Shown: positions 1 to 13,099, counted from the stretch's first letter. The stretch: DNA of 64,000 bases from Henricia sp. BOLD:AAB3569 (GCA_037783545.1 JBBELK010001399.1:1-64000); one strand, 5' to 3'. The notes: generated from the sequence alone by a model not told the origin. A program made the numbers and translations.

Positions 1-3000
1 ACGCAAACCGTGGCTGTCTGTACACACCTCTTTGGGGTACTCCTGAGTTGTGCGCATGCTCAGTCATTCGGACTGTCGTTAACGCACCGCAGTTTGGCTC
101 GGCAATTTGGTCAAAGTGTGGTCCAAACGTCGGCAAATTTGGAGGTCGAAAAATGTTCCGACGAACTTCAAATTTGCATGCCCTAAACTCTCTATATTGC
201 GCACTTGTCATACAAAATTGACAGACTTTCGCCGGGAAATGGCAGAGAAATTTCAAAGTTTAGAAAAAACTGGGTTGAGGCTTCCTGACTGCTCTCACGC
301 AAACCGTGGCTGTCTGTACACACCTCTTTGGGGTACTCCTGAGTTGTGCGCATGCTCAGTCATTCGGACTGTCGTTAACGCACCGCAGTTTGGCTCGGCA
401 ATTTGGTCAAAGTGTGGTCCAAACGTCGGCAAATTTGGAGGTCGAAAAATGTTCCGACGAACTTCAAATTTTGCATGCCCTAAACTCTCTATATTGCGCA
501 CTTGTCATAACAAATTGACAGACTTTCGCCGGGAAATGGCAGAGAAATTTCAAAGTTTAGAAAAAAACTGGGTTAAGGCTTCCTGACTGCTCTCACGCAA
601 ACCGTGGCTGTCTGTACACACCTCTTTGGGGTACTCCTGAGTTGTGCGCATGCTCAGTCATTCGGACTGTCGTTAACGCACCGCAGTTTGGCTCGGCAAT
701 TTGGTCAAAGTGTGGTCCAAACGTCGGCAAATTTGGAGGTCGAAAAATGTTCCGACGAACTTCAAATTTTGCATGCCCTAAACTCTCTATATTGCGCACT
801 TGTCATAAAAAATTGACAGACTTTCGCCGGGAAATGGCAGAGAAATTTCAAAGTTTAGAAAAAACTGGGTTGAGGCTTCCTGGCTGCTCTCACGCAAACC
901 ATGGCTGTCTGTACACACCTCTTTGGGGTACTCCTGAGTTGTGCGCATGCTCAGTCATTCGGACTGTCGTTAACGCACCGCAGTTTGGCTCGGCAATTTA
1001 GTCAAAGTGTGGTCCAAACGTCGGCAAATTTGGAGGTCGAAAAATGTTCCGACGAACTTCAAATTTTGCATGCCCTAAACTCTCTATATTGCGCACTTGT
1101 CATAAAAAATTGACAGACTTTCGCCGGGAAATGGCAGAGAAATTTCAAAGTTTAGAAAAAACTGGGTTGAGGCTTCCTGACTGCTCTCACGCAAACCGTG
1201 GCTGTCTGTACACACCTCTTTGGGGTACTCCTGAGTTGTGCGCATGCTCAGTCATTCGGACTGTCGTTAACGCACCGCAGTTTGGCTCGGCAATTTGGTC
1301 AAAGTGTGGTCCAAACGTCGGCAAATTTGGAGGTCGAAAAATGTTCCGACGAACTTCAAATTTTGCATGCCCTAAACTCTCTATATTGCGCACTTGTCAT
1401 AAAAAATGACAGACTTTCGCCGGGAAATGGCAGAGAAATTTCAAAGTTTAGAAAAAACTGGGTTGAGGCTTCCTGACTGCTCTCACGCAAACCGTGGCTG
1501 TCTGTACACACCTCTTTGGGGTACTCCTGAGTTGTGCGCATGCTCAGTCATTCGGACTGTCGTTAACGCACCGCAGTTTGGCTCGGCAATTTGGTCAAAG
1601 TGTGGTCCAAACGTCGGCAAATTTGGAGGTCGAAAAATGTTCCGACGAACTTCAAATTTGGCATGCCCTAAACTCTCTATATTGCGCACTTGTCATAAAA
1701 AATTGACAGACTTTCGCCGGGAAATGGCAGAGAAATTTCAAAGTTTAGAAAAAACTGGGTTGAGGCTTCCTGACTGCTCTCACGCAAACCGTGGCTGTCT
1801 GTACACACCTCTTTGGGGTACTCCTGAGTTGTGCGCATGCTCAGTCATTCGGACTGTCGTTAACGCACCGCAGTTTGGCTCGGCAATTTGGTCAAAGTGT
1901 GGTCCAAACGTCGGCAAATTTGGAGGTCGAAAAATGTTCCGACGAACTTCAAATTTTGCATGCCCTAAACTCTCTATATTGCGCACTTGTCATAAAAAAT
2001 TGACAGACTTTCGCCGGGAAATGGCAGAGAAATTTCAAAGTTTAGAAAAAAACTGGGTTGAGGCTTCCTGACTGCTCTCACGCAAACCGTGGCTGTCTGT
2101 ACACACCTCTTTGGGGTACTCCTGAGTTGTGCGCATGCTCAGTCATTCGGACTGTCGTTAACGCACCGCAGTTTGGCTCGGCAATTTGGTCAAAGTGTGG
2201 TCCAAACGTCGGCAAATTTGGAGGTCGAAAAATGTTCCGACGAACTTCAAATTTTGCATGCCCTAAACTCTCTATATTGCGCACTTGTCATAAAAAAATG
2301 ACAGACTTTCGCCGGGAAATGGCAGAGAAATTTCAAAGTTTAGAAAAAACTGGGTTGAGGCTTCCTGACTGCTCTCACGCAAACCGTGGCTGTCTGTACA
2401 CACCTCTTTGGGGTACTCCTGAGTTGTGCGCATGCTCAGTCATTCGGACTGTCGTTAACGCACCGCAGTTTGGCTCGGCAATTTGGTCAAAGTGTGGTCC
2501 AAACGTCGGCAAATTTGGAGGTCGAAAAATGTTCCGACGAACTTCAAATTTGGCATGCCCTAAACTCTCTATATTGCGCACTTGTCATAAAAAATTGACA
2601 GACTTTCGCCGGGAAATGGCAGAGAAATTTCAAAGTTTAGAAAAAACTGGGTTGAGGCTTCCTGACTGCTCTCACGCAAACCGTGGCTGTCTGTACACAC
2701 CTCTTTGGGGTACTCCTGAGTTGTGCGCATGCTCAGTCATTCGGACTGTCGTTAACGCACCGCAGTTTGGCTCGGCAATTTGGTCAAAGTGTGGTCCAAA
2801 CGTCGGCAAATTTGGAGGTCGAAAAATGTTCCGACGAACTTCAAATTTTGCATGCCCTAAACTCTCTATATTGCGCACTTGTCATAAAAAATTGACAGAC
2901 TTTCGCCGGGAAATGGCAGAGAAATTTCAAAGTTTAGAAAAAACTGGGTTGAGGCTTCCTGACTGCTCTCACGCAAACCGTGGCTGTCTGTACACACCTC

Positions 3001-6000
3001 TTTGGGGTACTCCTGAGTTGTGCGCATGCTCAGTCATTCGGACTGTCGTTAACGCACCGCAGTTTGGCTCGGCAATTTGGTCAAAGTGTGGTCCAAACGT
3101 CGGCAAATTTGGAGGTCGAAAAATGTTCCGACGAACTTCAAATTTTGCATGCCCTAAACTCTCTATATTGCGCACTTGTCATAAAAAATTGACAGACTTT
3201 CGCCGGGAAATGGCAGAGAAATTTCAAAGTTTAGAAAAAACTGGGTTGAGGCTTCCTGACTGCTCTCACGCAAACCGTGGCTGTCTGTACACACCTCTTT
3301 GGGGTACTCCTGAGTTGTGCGCATGCTCAGTCATTCGGACTGTCGTTAACGCACCGCAGTTTGGCCCGGCAATTTGGTCAAAGTGTGGTCCAAACGTCGG
3401 CAAATTTGGAGGTCGAAAAATGTTCCGACGAACTTCAAATTTTGCATGCCCTAAACTCTCTATATTGCGCACTTGTCATAACAAATTGACAGACTTTCGC
3501 CGGGAAATGGCAGAGAAATTTCAAAGTTTAGAAAAAACTGGGTTGAGGCTTCCTGACTGCTCTCACGCAAACCGTGGCTGTCTGTACACACCTCTTTGGG
3601 GTACTCCTGAGTTGTGCGCATGCTCAGTCATTCGGACTGTCGTTAACGTTTGGCTCGGCAATTTGGTCAAAGTGTGGTCCAAACGTCGGCAAATTTGGAG
3701 GTCGAAAAATGTTCCGACGAACTTCAAATTTTGCATGCCCTAAACTCTCTATATTGCGCACTTGTCATAAAAAATTGACAGACTTTCGCCGGGAAATGGC
3801 AGAGAAATTTCAAAGTTTAGAAAAAACTGGGTTGAGGCTTCCTGACTGCTCTCACGCAAACCGTGGCTGTCTGTACACACCTCTTTGGGGTACTCCTGAG
3901 TTGTGCGCATGCTCAGTCATTCGGACTGTCGTTAACGCACCGCAGTTTGGCTCGGCAATTTGGTCAAAGTGTGGTCCAAACGTCGGCAAATTTGGAGGTC
4001 GAAAAATGTTCCGACGAACTTCAAATTTTGCATGCCCTAAACTCTCTATATTGCGCACTTGTCATAACAAATTGACAGACTTTCGCCGGGAAATGGCAGA
4101 GAAATTTCAAAGTTTAGAAAAAAACTGGGTTAAGGCTTCCTGACTGCTCTCACGCAAACCGTGGCTGTCTGTACACACCTCTTTGGGGTACTCCTGAGTT
4201 GTGCGCATGCTCAGTCATTCGGACTGTCGTTAACGCACCGCAGTTTGGCTCGGCAATTTGGTCAAAGTGTGGTCCAAACGTCGGCAAATTTGGAGGTCGA
4301 AAAATGTTCCGACGAACTTCAAATTTTGCATGCCCTAAACTCTCTATATTGCGCACTTGTCATAAAAAATTGACAGACTTTCGCCGGGAAATGGCAGAGA
4401 AATTTCAAAGTTTAGAAAAAACTGGGTTGAGGCTTCCTGGCTGCTCTCACGCAAACCGTGGCTGTCTGTACACACCTCTTTGGGGTACTCCTGAGTTGTG
4501 CGCATGCTCAGTCATTCGGACTGTCGTTAACGCACCGCAGTTTGGCTCGGCAATTTAGTCAAAGTGTGGTCCAAACGTCGGCAAATTTGGAGGTCGAAAA
4601 TGTTCCGACGAACTTCAAATTTTGCATGCCCTAAACTCTCTATATTGCGCACTTGTCATAAAAAATTGACAGACTTTCGCCGGGAAATGGCAGAGAAATT
4701 TCAAAGTTTAGAAAAAAACTGGGTTGAGGCTTCCTGACTGCTCTCACGCAAACCGTGGCTGTCTGTACACACCTCTTTGGGGTACTCCTGAGTTGTGCGC
4801 ATGCTCAGTCATTCGGACTGTCGTTAACGCACCGCAGTTTGGCTCGGCAATTTGGTCAAAGTGTGGTCCAAACGTCGGCAAATTTGGAGGTCGAAAAATG
4901 TTCCGACGAACTTCAAATTTTGCATGCCCTAAACTCTCTATATTGCGCACTTGTCATAAAAAAATGACAGACTTTCGCCGGGAAATGGCAGAGAAATTTC
5001 AAAGTTTAGAAAAAACTGGGTTGAGGCTTCCTGACTGCTCTCACGCAAACCGTGGCTGTCTGTACACACCTCTTTGGGGTACTCCTGAGTTGTGCGCATG
5101 CTCAGTCATTCGGACTGTCGTTAACGCACCGCAGTTTGGCTCGGCAATTTGGTCAAAGTGTGGTCCAAACGTCGGCAAATTTGGAGGTCGAAAAATGTTC
5201 CGACGAACTTCAAATTTGGCATGCCCTAAACTCTCTATATTGCGCACTTGTCATAAAAAATTGACAGACTTTCGCCGGGAAATGGCAGAGAAATTTCAAA
5301 GTTAGAAAAAACTGGGTTGAGGCTTCCTGACTGCTCTCACGCAAACCGTGGCTGTCTGTACACACCTCTTTGGGGTACTCCTGAGTTGTGCGCATGCTCA
5401 GTCATTCGGACTGTCGTTAACGCACCGCAGTTTGGCTCGGCAATTTGGTCAAAGTGTGGTCCAAACGTCGGCAAATTTGGAGGTCGAAAAATGTTCCGAC
5501 GAACTTCAAATTTTGCATGCCCTAAACTCTCTATATTGCGCACTTGTCATAAAAAATTGACAGACTTTCGCCGGGAAATGGCAGAGAAATTTCAAAGTTT
5601 AGAAAAAACTGGGTTGAGGCTTCCTGACTGCTCTCACGCAAACCGTGGCTGTCTGTACACACCTCTTTGGGGTACTCCTGAGTTGTGCGCATGCTCAGTC
5701 ATTCGGACTGTCGTTAACGCACCGCAGTTTGGCTCGGCAATTTGGTCAAAGTGTGGTCCAAACGTCGGCAAATTTGGAGGTCGAAAAATGTTCCGACGAA
5801 CTTCAAATTTTGCATGCCCTAAACTCTCTATATTGCGCACTTGTCATAAAAAATTGACAGACTTTCGCCGGGAAATGGCAGAGAAATTTCAAAGTTTAGA
5901 AAAAACTGGGTTGAGGCTTCCTGACTGCTCTCACGCAAACCGTGGCTGTCTGTACACACCTCTTTGGGGTACTCCTGAGTTGTGCGCATGCTCAGTCATT

Positions 6001-7109
6001 CGGACTGTCGTTAACGCACCGCAGTTTGGCTCGGCAATTTGGTCAAAGTGTGGTCCAAACGTCGGCAAATTTGGAGGTCGAAAAATGTTCCGACGAACTT
6101 CAAATTTTGCATGCCCTAAACTCTCTATATTGCGCACTTGTCATAAAAAATTGACAGACTTTCGCCGGGAAATGGCAGAGAAATTTCAAAGTTTAGAAAA
6201 AACTGGGTTGAGGCTTCCTGACTGCTCTCACGCAAACCGTGGCTGTCTGTACACACCTCTTTGGGGTACTCCTGAGTTGTGCGCATGCTCAGTCATTCGG
6301 ACTGTCGTTAACGCACCGCAGTTTGGCTCGGCAATTTGGTCAAAGTGTGGTCCAAACGTCGGCAAATTTGGAGGTCGAAAAATGTTCCGACGAACTTCAA
6401 ATTTTGCATGCCCTAAACTCTCTATATTGCGCACTTGTCATAAAAAATTGACAGACTTTCGCCGGGAAATGGCAGAGAAATTTCAAAGTTTAGAAAAAAC
6501 TGGGTTGAGGCTTCCTGACTGCTCTCACGCAAACCGTGGCTGTCTGTACACACCTCTTTGGGGTACTCCTGAGTTGTGCGCATGCTCAGTCATTCGGACT
6601 GTCGTTAACGCACCGCAGTTTGGCTCGGCAATTTGGTCAAAGTGTGGTCCAAACGTCGGCAAATTTGGAGGTCGAAAAATGTTCCGACGAACTTCAAATT
6701 TTGCATGCCCTAAACTCTCTATATTGCGCACTTGTCATAAAAAATTGACAGACTTTCGCCGGGAAATGGCAGAGAAATTTCAAAGTTTAGAAAAAACTGG
6801 GTTGAGGCTTCCTGACTGCTCTCACGCAAACCGTGGCTGTCTGTACACACCTCTTTGGGGTACTCCTGAGTTGTGCGCATGCTCAGTCATTCGGACTGTC
6901 GTTAACGCACCGCAGTTTGGCTCGGCAATTTGGTCAAAGTGTGGTCCAAACGTCGGCAAATTTGGAGGTCGAAAAATGTTCCGACGAACTTCAAATTTTG
7001 CATGCCCTAAACTCTCTATATTGCGCACTTGTCATAAAAAATTGACAGACTTTCGCCGGGAAATGGCAGAGAAATTTCAAAGTTTAGAAAAAAACTGGGT
7101 TGAGGCTTC

Positions 7110-7422
7110 CTGACTGCTCTCGAGGGCGGTCGGGTTGGCGTACGGGTTCTTTCCTCGCCTTTCACCTCTGGGGTCCCGGGTTCGAATCCGGGGCGTGTAT
7201 GTGGATTGGGTTTGCAGTCCCTACTTGACCGCGTGGGTTTTCCCCTGGGGCATTTCTCTGGGGGTTTTCCTCCCACTTCTAAAACTGCAACTCCTTCTTC
7301 GTCATCTCAAGTTGATAATATAGTATAGTTAAAAGCTAAAACCGTATAGTTGATGGCATAAAGGGCCTTAGTTGCCGAAGATGCCATAAAATATACAACA
7401 ACAACAACAACTGACTGCTCTC
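7110..7422 (+). mobile_element. tRNA-derived SINE, copy 1, with 12-bp target duplication
   Basis: The element is 7122-7410 (289 bp). It is flanked by the direct repeat CTGACTGCTCTC at 7110-7121 and 7411-7422, which is satellite sequence duplicated on insertion. The head has a polymerase III type A box (tggcgtacggg, about 7136) and a B box (ggttcgaatcc, about 7179), typical of a tRNA-derived promoter. The tail is an (ACA)n repeat. There is no coding capacity. A LINE partner would be needed to mobilise it. Confidence 0.92.
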
Positions 7423-8005
7423 ACGCAAACCGTGGCTGTCTGTACACACCTCTTTGGGGTACTCCTGAGTTGTGCGCATGCTCAGTCATTCGGACTGTCG
7501 TTAACGCACCGCAGTTTGGCTCGGCAATTTGGTCAAAGTGTGGTCCAAACGTCGGCAAATTTGGAGGTCAAAAAATGTTCCGACGAACTTCAAATTTTGC
7601 ATGCCCTAAACTCTCTATATTGCGCACTTGTCATAAAAAATTGACAGACTTTCGCCAGGAAATGGCAGAGAAATTTCAAAGTTTAGAAAAAACTGGGTTG
7701 AGGCTTCCTGACTGCTCTCACGCAAACCGTGGCTGTCTGTACACACCTCTTTGGGGTACTCCTGAGTTGTGCGCATGCTCAGTCATTCGGACTGTCGTTA
7801 ACGCACCGCAGTTTGGCTCGGCAATTTGGTCAAAGTGTGGTCCAAACGTCGGCAAATTTGGAGGTCGAAAAATGTTCCGACGAACTTCAAATTTTGCATG
7901 CCCTAAACTCTCTATATTGCGCACTTGTCATAAAAAATTGACAGACTTTCGCCGGGAAATGGCAGAGAAATTTCAAAGTTTAGAAAAAAACTGGGTTGAG
8001 GCTTC

Positions 8006-8318
8006 CTGACTGCTCTCGAGGGCGGTCGGGTTGGCGTACGGGTTCTTTCCTCGCCTTTCACCTCTGGGGTCCCGGGTTCGAATCCGGGGCGTGTATGTGG
8101 ATTGGGTTTGCAGTCCCTACTTGACCGCGTGGGTTTTCCCCTGGGGCATTTCTCTGGGGGTTTTCCTCCCACTTCTAAAACTGCAACTCCTTCTTCGTCA
8201 TCTCAAGTTGATAATATAGTATAGTTAAAAGCTAAAACCGTATAGTTGATGGCATAAAGGGCCTTAGTTGCCGAAGATGCCATAAAATATACAACAACAA
8301 CAACAACTGACTGCTCTC
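8006..8318 (+). mobile_element. tRNA-derived SINE, copy 2 (duplicate of copy 1)
   Basis: Element 8018-8306 with the same length, same tail and same CTGACTGCTCTC flanks (8006-8017, 8307-8318) as the copy at 7122. It lies exactly 896 bp downstream, which equals one SINE plus one target repeat plus two satellite units. It is therefore a copy made by satellite amplification and not a second insertion. Confidence 0.92.
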
Positions 8319-9207
8319 ACGCAAACCGTGGCTGTCTGTACACACCTCTTTGGGGTACTCCTGAGTTGTGCGCATGCTCAGTCATTCGGACTGTCGTTAA
8401 CGCACCGCAGTTTGGCTCGGCAATTTGGTCAAAGTGTGGTCCAAACGTCGGCAAATTTGGAGGTCGAAAAATGTTCCGACGAACTTCAAATTTTGCATGC
8501 CCTAAACTCTCTATATTGCGCACTTGTCATAAAAAATTGACAGACTTTCGCTGGGAAATGGCAGAGAAATTTCAAAGTTTAGAAAAAACTGGGTTGAGGC
8601 TTCCTGACTGCTCTCACGCAAACCGTGGCTGTCTGTACACACCTCTTTGGGGTACTCCTGAGTTGTGCGCATGCTCAGTCATTCGGACTGTCGTTAACGC
8701 ACCGCAGTTTGGCTCGGCAATTTGGTCAAAGTGTGGTCCAAACGTCGGCAAATTTGGAGGTCGAAAAATGTTCCGACGAACTTCAAATTTTGCATGCCCT
8801 AAACTCTCTATATTGCGCACTTGTCATAAAAAATTGACAGACTTTCGCCGGGAAATGGCAGAGAAATTTCAAAGTTTAGAAAAAACTGGGTTGAGGCTTC
8901 CTGACTGCTCTCACGCAAACCGTGGCTGTCTGTACACACCTCTTTGGGGTACTCCTGAGTTGTGCGCATGCTCAGTCATTCGGACTGTCGTTAACGCACC
9001 GCAGTTTGGCTCGGCAATTTGGTCAAAGTGTGGTCCAAACGTCGGCAAATTTGGAGGTCGAAAAATGTTCCGACGAACTTCAAATTTTGCATGCCCTAAA
9101 CTCTCTATATTGCGCACTTGTCATAAAAAATTGACAGACTTTCGTCGGGAAATGGCAGAGAAATTTCAAAGTTTAGAAAAAACTGGGTTGAGGCTTCCTG
9201 ACTGCTC

Positions 9208-9412
9208 TTACGCAAACCGTGGCTGTCTGTACACACCTCTTTGGGGTACTCCTGAGTTGTGCGCATGCTCAGTCATTCGGACTGTCGTTGACGCACCCCA
9301 GTTTGGCACAGCAATTCGGTCAAAGTGTGGTCCAAACGTCGGCAAATTTGGAGGTCGAAAAATTGTGCATGCTCCAAACACTCTATATTGCGCACTTGTC
9401 CTAAAAAATTGA
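9208..9412. repeat. Hybrid type A / type B satellite unit
   Basis: This unit reads as type A up to about 9288 ('cattcggactgtcgtt') and as type B from there ('gacgcaccccagtttggcac'). It has also lost about 20 bases of the usual 'ttttccgacgaacttcaaat' stretch near 9362. It marks the boundary between the two satellite subfamilies. Confidence 0.8.
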
Positions 9413-9834
9413 CAGACTTTCGCCGGGAAATGGCAGAGAAATTTCAAAGTTTAGGGAAAAAGGGGTTGGGGCTTCCTGACTGCTCATGCAAACCGTGGCT
9501 GTCTGTACACACCTCGTTGGTGTACTCCTGACTCGTGCGCATGCTCAGTCCTTCGGACTGTCGTTGACGCACCCCAGTTTGGCACGGCAATTCGGTCAAA
9601 GTGTGGTCCAAACGTCGGCAAATTTAGAGGTCGAAAAATTTTCCGACGAACTTCAAATTTTGCATGCTCCAAACACTCTATATTGCGCACTTGTCCTAAA
9701 AAATTGACAGACTTTCGCCGGGAAATGGCAGAGAAATTTCAAAGTTTAGGGAAAAAGGGGTTGGGGCTTCCTGACTGCTCACGTAAACCGTGGCTGTCTG
9801 TACACACCTCTTTGGTGTACTCCTGACTCGTGCG

Positions 9835-10123
9835 CATGCTCAGTCCTAAGGGCGGTCTTTCACCTCTGGGGTCCCGGGTTCGAATCCGGGGCGTGTATGT
9901 GAATTGGGTTTGCAGTCCCTACTTGACCGCGTGGGTTTTCCCCTGGGGCATTTCTCTGGGGGTTTTCCTCCCACTTCTAAAACTGCAACTCCTTCTTCGT
10001 CATCTCAAGTTGATAATATAGTATAGTTAAAGCTAAAACCGTATAGTTGATGGCATAAAGGGCCTTAGTTGCCGAAGATGCCATAAAATATACAACAACA
10101 ACAACAACAACATGCTCAGTCCT
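9835..10123 (+). mobile_element. tRNA-derived SINE, copy 3, 5'-truncated, with 13-bp target duplication
   Basis: Element 9848-10110 (263 bp), same family as the copy at 7122. It lacks about 26 bases at the head, including the A box; the B box and (ACA)n tail remain. It is flanked by CATGCTCAGTCCT at 9835-9847 and 10111-10123. The target site differs from that of copies 1 and 2, so this is an independent insertion. Confidence 0.92.
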
Positions 10124-11290
10124 TCGGACTGTCGTTGACGCACCCCAGTTTGGCACGGCAATTCGGTCAAAGTGTGGTCCAAACGTCGGCAAATTTAGAG
10201 GTCGAACAATTTTCCGACGAACTTCAAATTTTGCATGCTCCAAACACTCTATATTGCGCACTTGTCCTAAAAAATTGACAGACTTTCGCCGGGAAATGGC
10301 AGAGAAATTTCAAAGTTTAGGGAAAAAGGGGTTGGGGCTTCCTGACTGCTCACGCAAACTGTGGCTGTCTGTACACACCTCTTTGGTGTACTCCTGACTC
10401 GTGCGCATGCTCAGTCCTTCGGACTGTCGTTGACGCACCCCAGTTTGGCACGGCAATTCGGTCAAAGTGTGGTCCAAACGTCGGCAAATTTGGAGGTTGA
10501 AAAATTTTCCGACGAACTTCAAATTTTGCATGCTCCAAACACTCTATATTGCGCACTTGTCCTAAAAAATTGACAGACTTTCGCCGGGAAATGGCAGAGA
10601 AATTTCAAAGTTTAGGGAAAAAGGGGTTGGGGCTTCCTGACTGCTCACGCAAACCGTGGCTGTCTGTACACACCTCTTTGGTGTACTCCTGACTCGTGCG
10701 CATGCTCAGTCCTTCGGACTGTCGTTGACGCACCCCAGTTTGGCACAGCAATTCGGTCAAAGTGTGGTCCAAACGTCGGCAAATTTGGAGGTCGAAAAAT
10801 TTTCCGACGAACTTCAAATTTTGCATGCTCCAAACACTCTATATTGCGCACTTGTCCTAAAAAATTGACAGACTTTCGCCGGGAAATGGCAGAGAAATTT
10901 CAAAGTTTAGGGGAAAAGGGGTTGGGGCTTCCTGACTGCTCATGCAAACCGTGGCTGTCTGTACACACCTCGTTGGTGTACTCCTGACTCGTGCGCATGC
11001 TCAGTCCTTCGGACTGTCGTTGACGCACCCCAGTTTGGCACGGCAATTCGGTCAAAGTGTGGTCCAAACGTCGGCAAATTTGGAGGTCGAAAAATTTTCC
11101 GACGAACTTCAAATTTTGCATGCTCCAAACACTCTATATTGCGCACTTGTCCTAAAAAATTGACAGACTTTCGCCGGGAAATGGCAGAGAAATTTCAAAG
11201 TTTAGGGAAAAAGGGGTTGGGGCTTCCTGACTGCTCACGCAAACCGTGGCTGTCTGTACACACCTCTTTGGTGTACTCCTGACTCGTGCG

Positions 11291-11579
11291 CATGCTCAGT
11301 CCTAAGGGCGGTCTTTTACCTCTGGGGTCCCGGGTTCGAATCCGGGGCGTGTATGTGGATTGGGTTTGCAGTCCCTACTTGACCGCGTGGGTTTTCCCCT
11401 GGGGCATTTCTCTGGGGGTTTTCCTCCCACTTCTAAAACTGCAACTCCTTCTTCGTCATCTCAAGTTGATAATATAGTATAGTTAAAGCTAAAACCGTAT
11501 AGTTGATGGCATAAAGGGCCTTAGTTGCCGAAGATGCCATAAAATATACAACAACAACAACAACAACATGCTCAGTCCT
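11291..11579 (+). mobile_element. tRNA-derived SINE, copy 4 (duplicate of copy 3)
   Basis: Element 11304-11566 with the same truncation, length and CATGCTCAGTCCT flanks (11291-11303, 11567-11579) as the copy at 9848. The offset is 1456 bp, equal to the 263-bp SINE, a 13-bp target repeat and four 295-bp units. It was copied with the satellite. Confidence 0.92.
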
Positions 11580-13099
11580 TCGGACTGTCGTTGACGCACC
11601 CCAGTTTGGCACGGCAATTCGGTCAAAGTGTGGTCCAAACGTCGGCAAATGTGGAGGTCGAACAATTTTCCGACGAACTTCAAATTTTGCATGCTCCAAA
11701 CACTCTATATTGCGCACTTGTCCTAAAAAATTGACAGACTTTCGCCGGGAAATGGCAGAAAAAAATTCAAAGTTTAGGGAAAAAGGGGTTGGGGCTTTCT
11801 GACTGCTCACGCAAACCGTGGCTGTCTGTTCACACCTCTTTGGTGTACTCCTGACTCGTGCGCATGCTCAGTCCTTCGGACTGTCGTTGACGCACCCCAG
11901 TTTGGCACGGCAATTCGGTCAAAGTGTGGTCCAAACGTCGGCAAATTTGGAGGTTGAAAAATTTTCCGACGAACTTCAAATTTTGCATGCTCCAAACAAT
12001 CTATATTGCGCACTTGTCCTAAAAAATTGACAGACTTTCGCCGGGAAATGGCAGAAAAAATTTCAAAGTTTAGGGAAAAAGGGGTTGGGGCTTTCTGACT
12101 GCTCACGCAAACCGTGGCTGTCTGTTCACACCTCTTTGGTGTACTCCTGACTCGTGCGCATGCTCAGTCCTTCGGACTGTCGTTGACGCACCCCAGTTTG
12201 GCACGGCAATTCGGTCAAAGTGTGGTCCAAACGTCGGCAAATTTGGAGGTTGAAAAATTTTCCGACGAACTTCAAATTTTGCATGCTCCAAACACTCTAT
12301 ATTGCGCACTTGTCCTAAAAAAATAACAGACTTTCGCCGGGAAATGGCAGAGAAATTTCAAAGTTTGGGGGAAAAGGGGTTGGGGCTTCCTGACTGCTCA
12401 CGCAAACCGTGGCTGTCTGTACACACCTCTTTGGTGTACTCCTGACTCGTGCGCATGCTCAGTCCTTCGGACTGTCGTTGACGCACCCCAGTTTGGCACG
12501 GCAATTCGGTCAAAGTGTGGTCCAAACGTCGGCAAATTTGGAGGTCGAAAAATTTTCCGACGAACTTCAAATTTTGCATGCTCCAAACACTCTATATTGC
12601 GCACTTGTCCTAAAAAATTGACAGACTTTCGCAGGGAAATGGCAGAGAAATTTCAAAGTTTTGGGGAAAAGGGGTTGGGGCTTCCTGACTGCTCACGCAA
12701 ACTGTGGCTGTCTGTACACACCTCTTTGGTGTACTCCTGACTCGTGCGCATGCTCAGTCCTTCGGACTGTCGTGTTAATTTGACGCACCCCAGTTTGGCA
12801 CGGCAATTCGGTCAAAGTGTGGTCCAAACGTCGGCAAATTTGGATGTCGAAAAATTTTCCGACGAACTTCAAATTTTGCATGCTCCAAACACTCTATATT
12901 GCGCACTTGTCCTAAAAAATTGACAGACTTTCGCCGGGAAATGGCAGAGAAATTTCAAAGTTTAAGGAAAAAGGGGTTGGGGCTTCCTGACTGCTCACGC
13001 AAACCGTGGCTGTCTGTACACACCTCTTTGGTGTACTCCTGACTCGTGCGCATGCTCAGTCCTTCGTACTGTCGTTGACGCACCCCAGTGCCGTGAACC

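Larger units (their letters stand above)
1..9290. repeat. Satellite array, type A (about 297-bp unit, about 30 units)
   Basis: Near-identical units follow each other head to tail with a period of 296-298 bp. The landmark 'acgcaaaccgtggctgtctg' recurs at 1, 297, 595, 892 and onward. Units differ by only a few bases, mostly a lost or gained A in the A-run near 'cataaaaaattgac', T/G at 'aaattttgcatgcc', and one 8-bp loss near 3650. Type A is marked by 'ttggctcggcaatttgg' and 'cattcggactg'. The unit length is three times 99, so two plus frames and one minus frame stay open across many units; this is a period effect and no protein family is recognisable. Two SINE copies interrupt the array. Confidence 0.97.
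9413..13089. repeat. Satellite array, type B (about 295-bp unit)
   Basis: Tandem units with a period of 295-296 bp, for example landmarks at 10361, 10656, 12114 and 12409. They are related to type A but marked by 'ttggcacggcaattcgg', 'catgctccaaacactc', 'cctaaaaaattgac' and 'gggaaaaaggggttgggg'. They vary more between units than type A. 'cagtccttcggactg' can fold as a perfect 6-bp stem here, while type A has a mismatch at that site. Two truncated SINE copies and a LINE interrupt the array. Confidence 0.95.

Noticed and set aside
7122..7410. Functional tRNA gene at the B-box sequence 'ggttcgaatcc' (also near 49400, 49560, 50180, 51840 and 52340)
   Set aside because: The cloverleaf is incomplete or has mismatched anticodon stems, the sequence continues into SINE bodies, and copies recur in the window.
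1..9412. Long open frames in the satellite (up to 598 codons at 5317-7113 and 561 at 2058-3743, plus repeated minus-strand frames of 68 codons)
   Set aside because: The unit is 297 bp, a multiple of three, so a frame open in one unit stays open in all. Several frames on both strands are open at once, the frames break at single-base unit variants, and no domain is recognisable.
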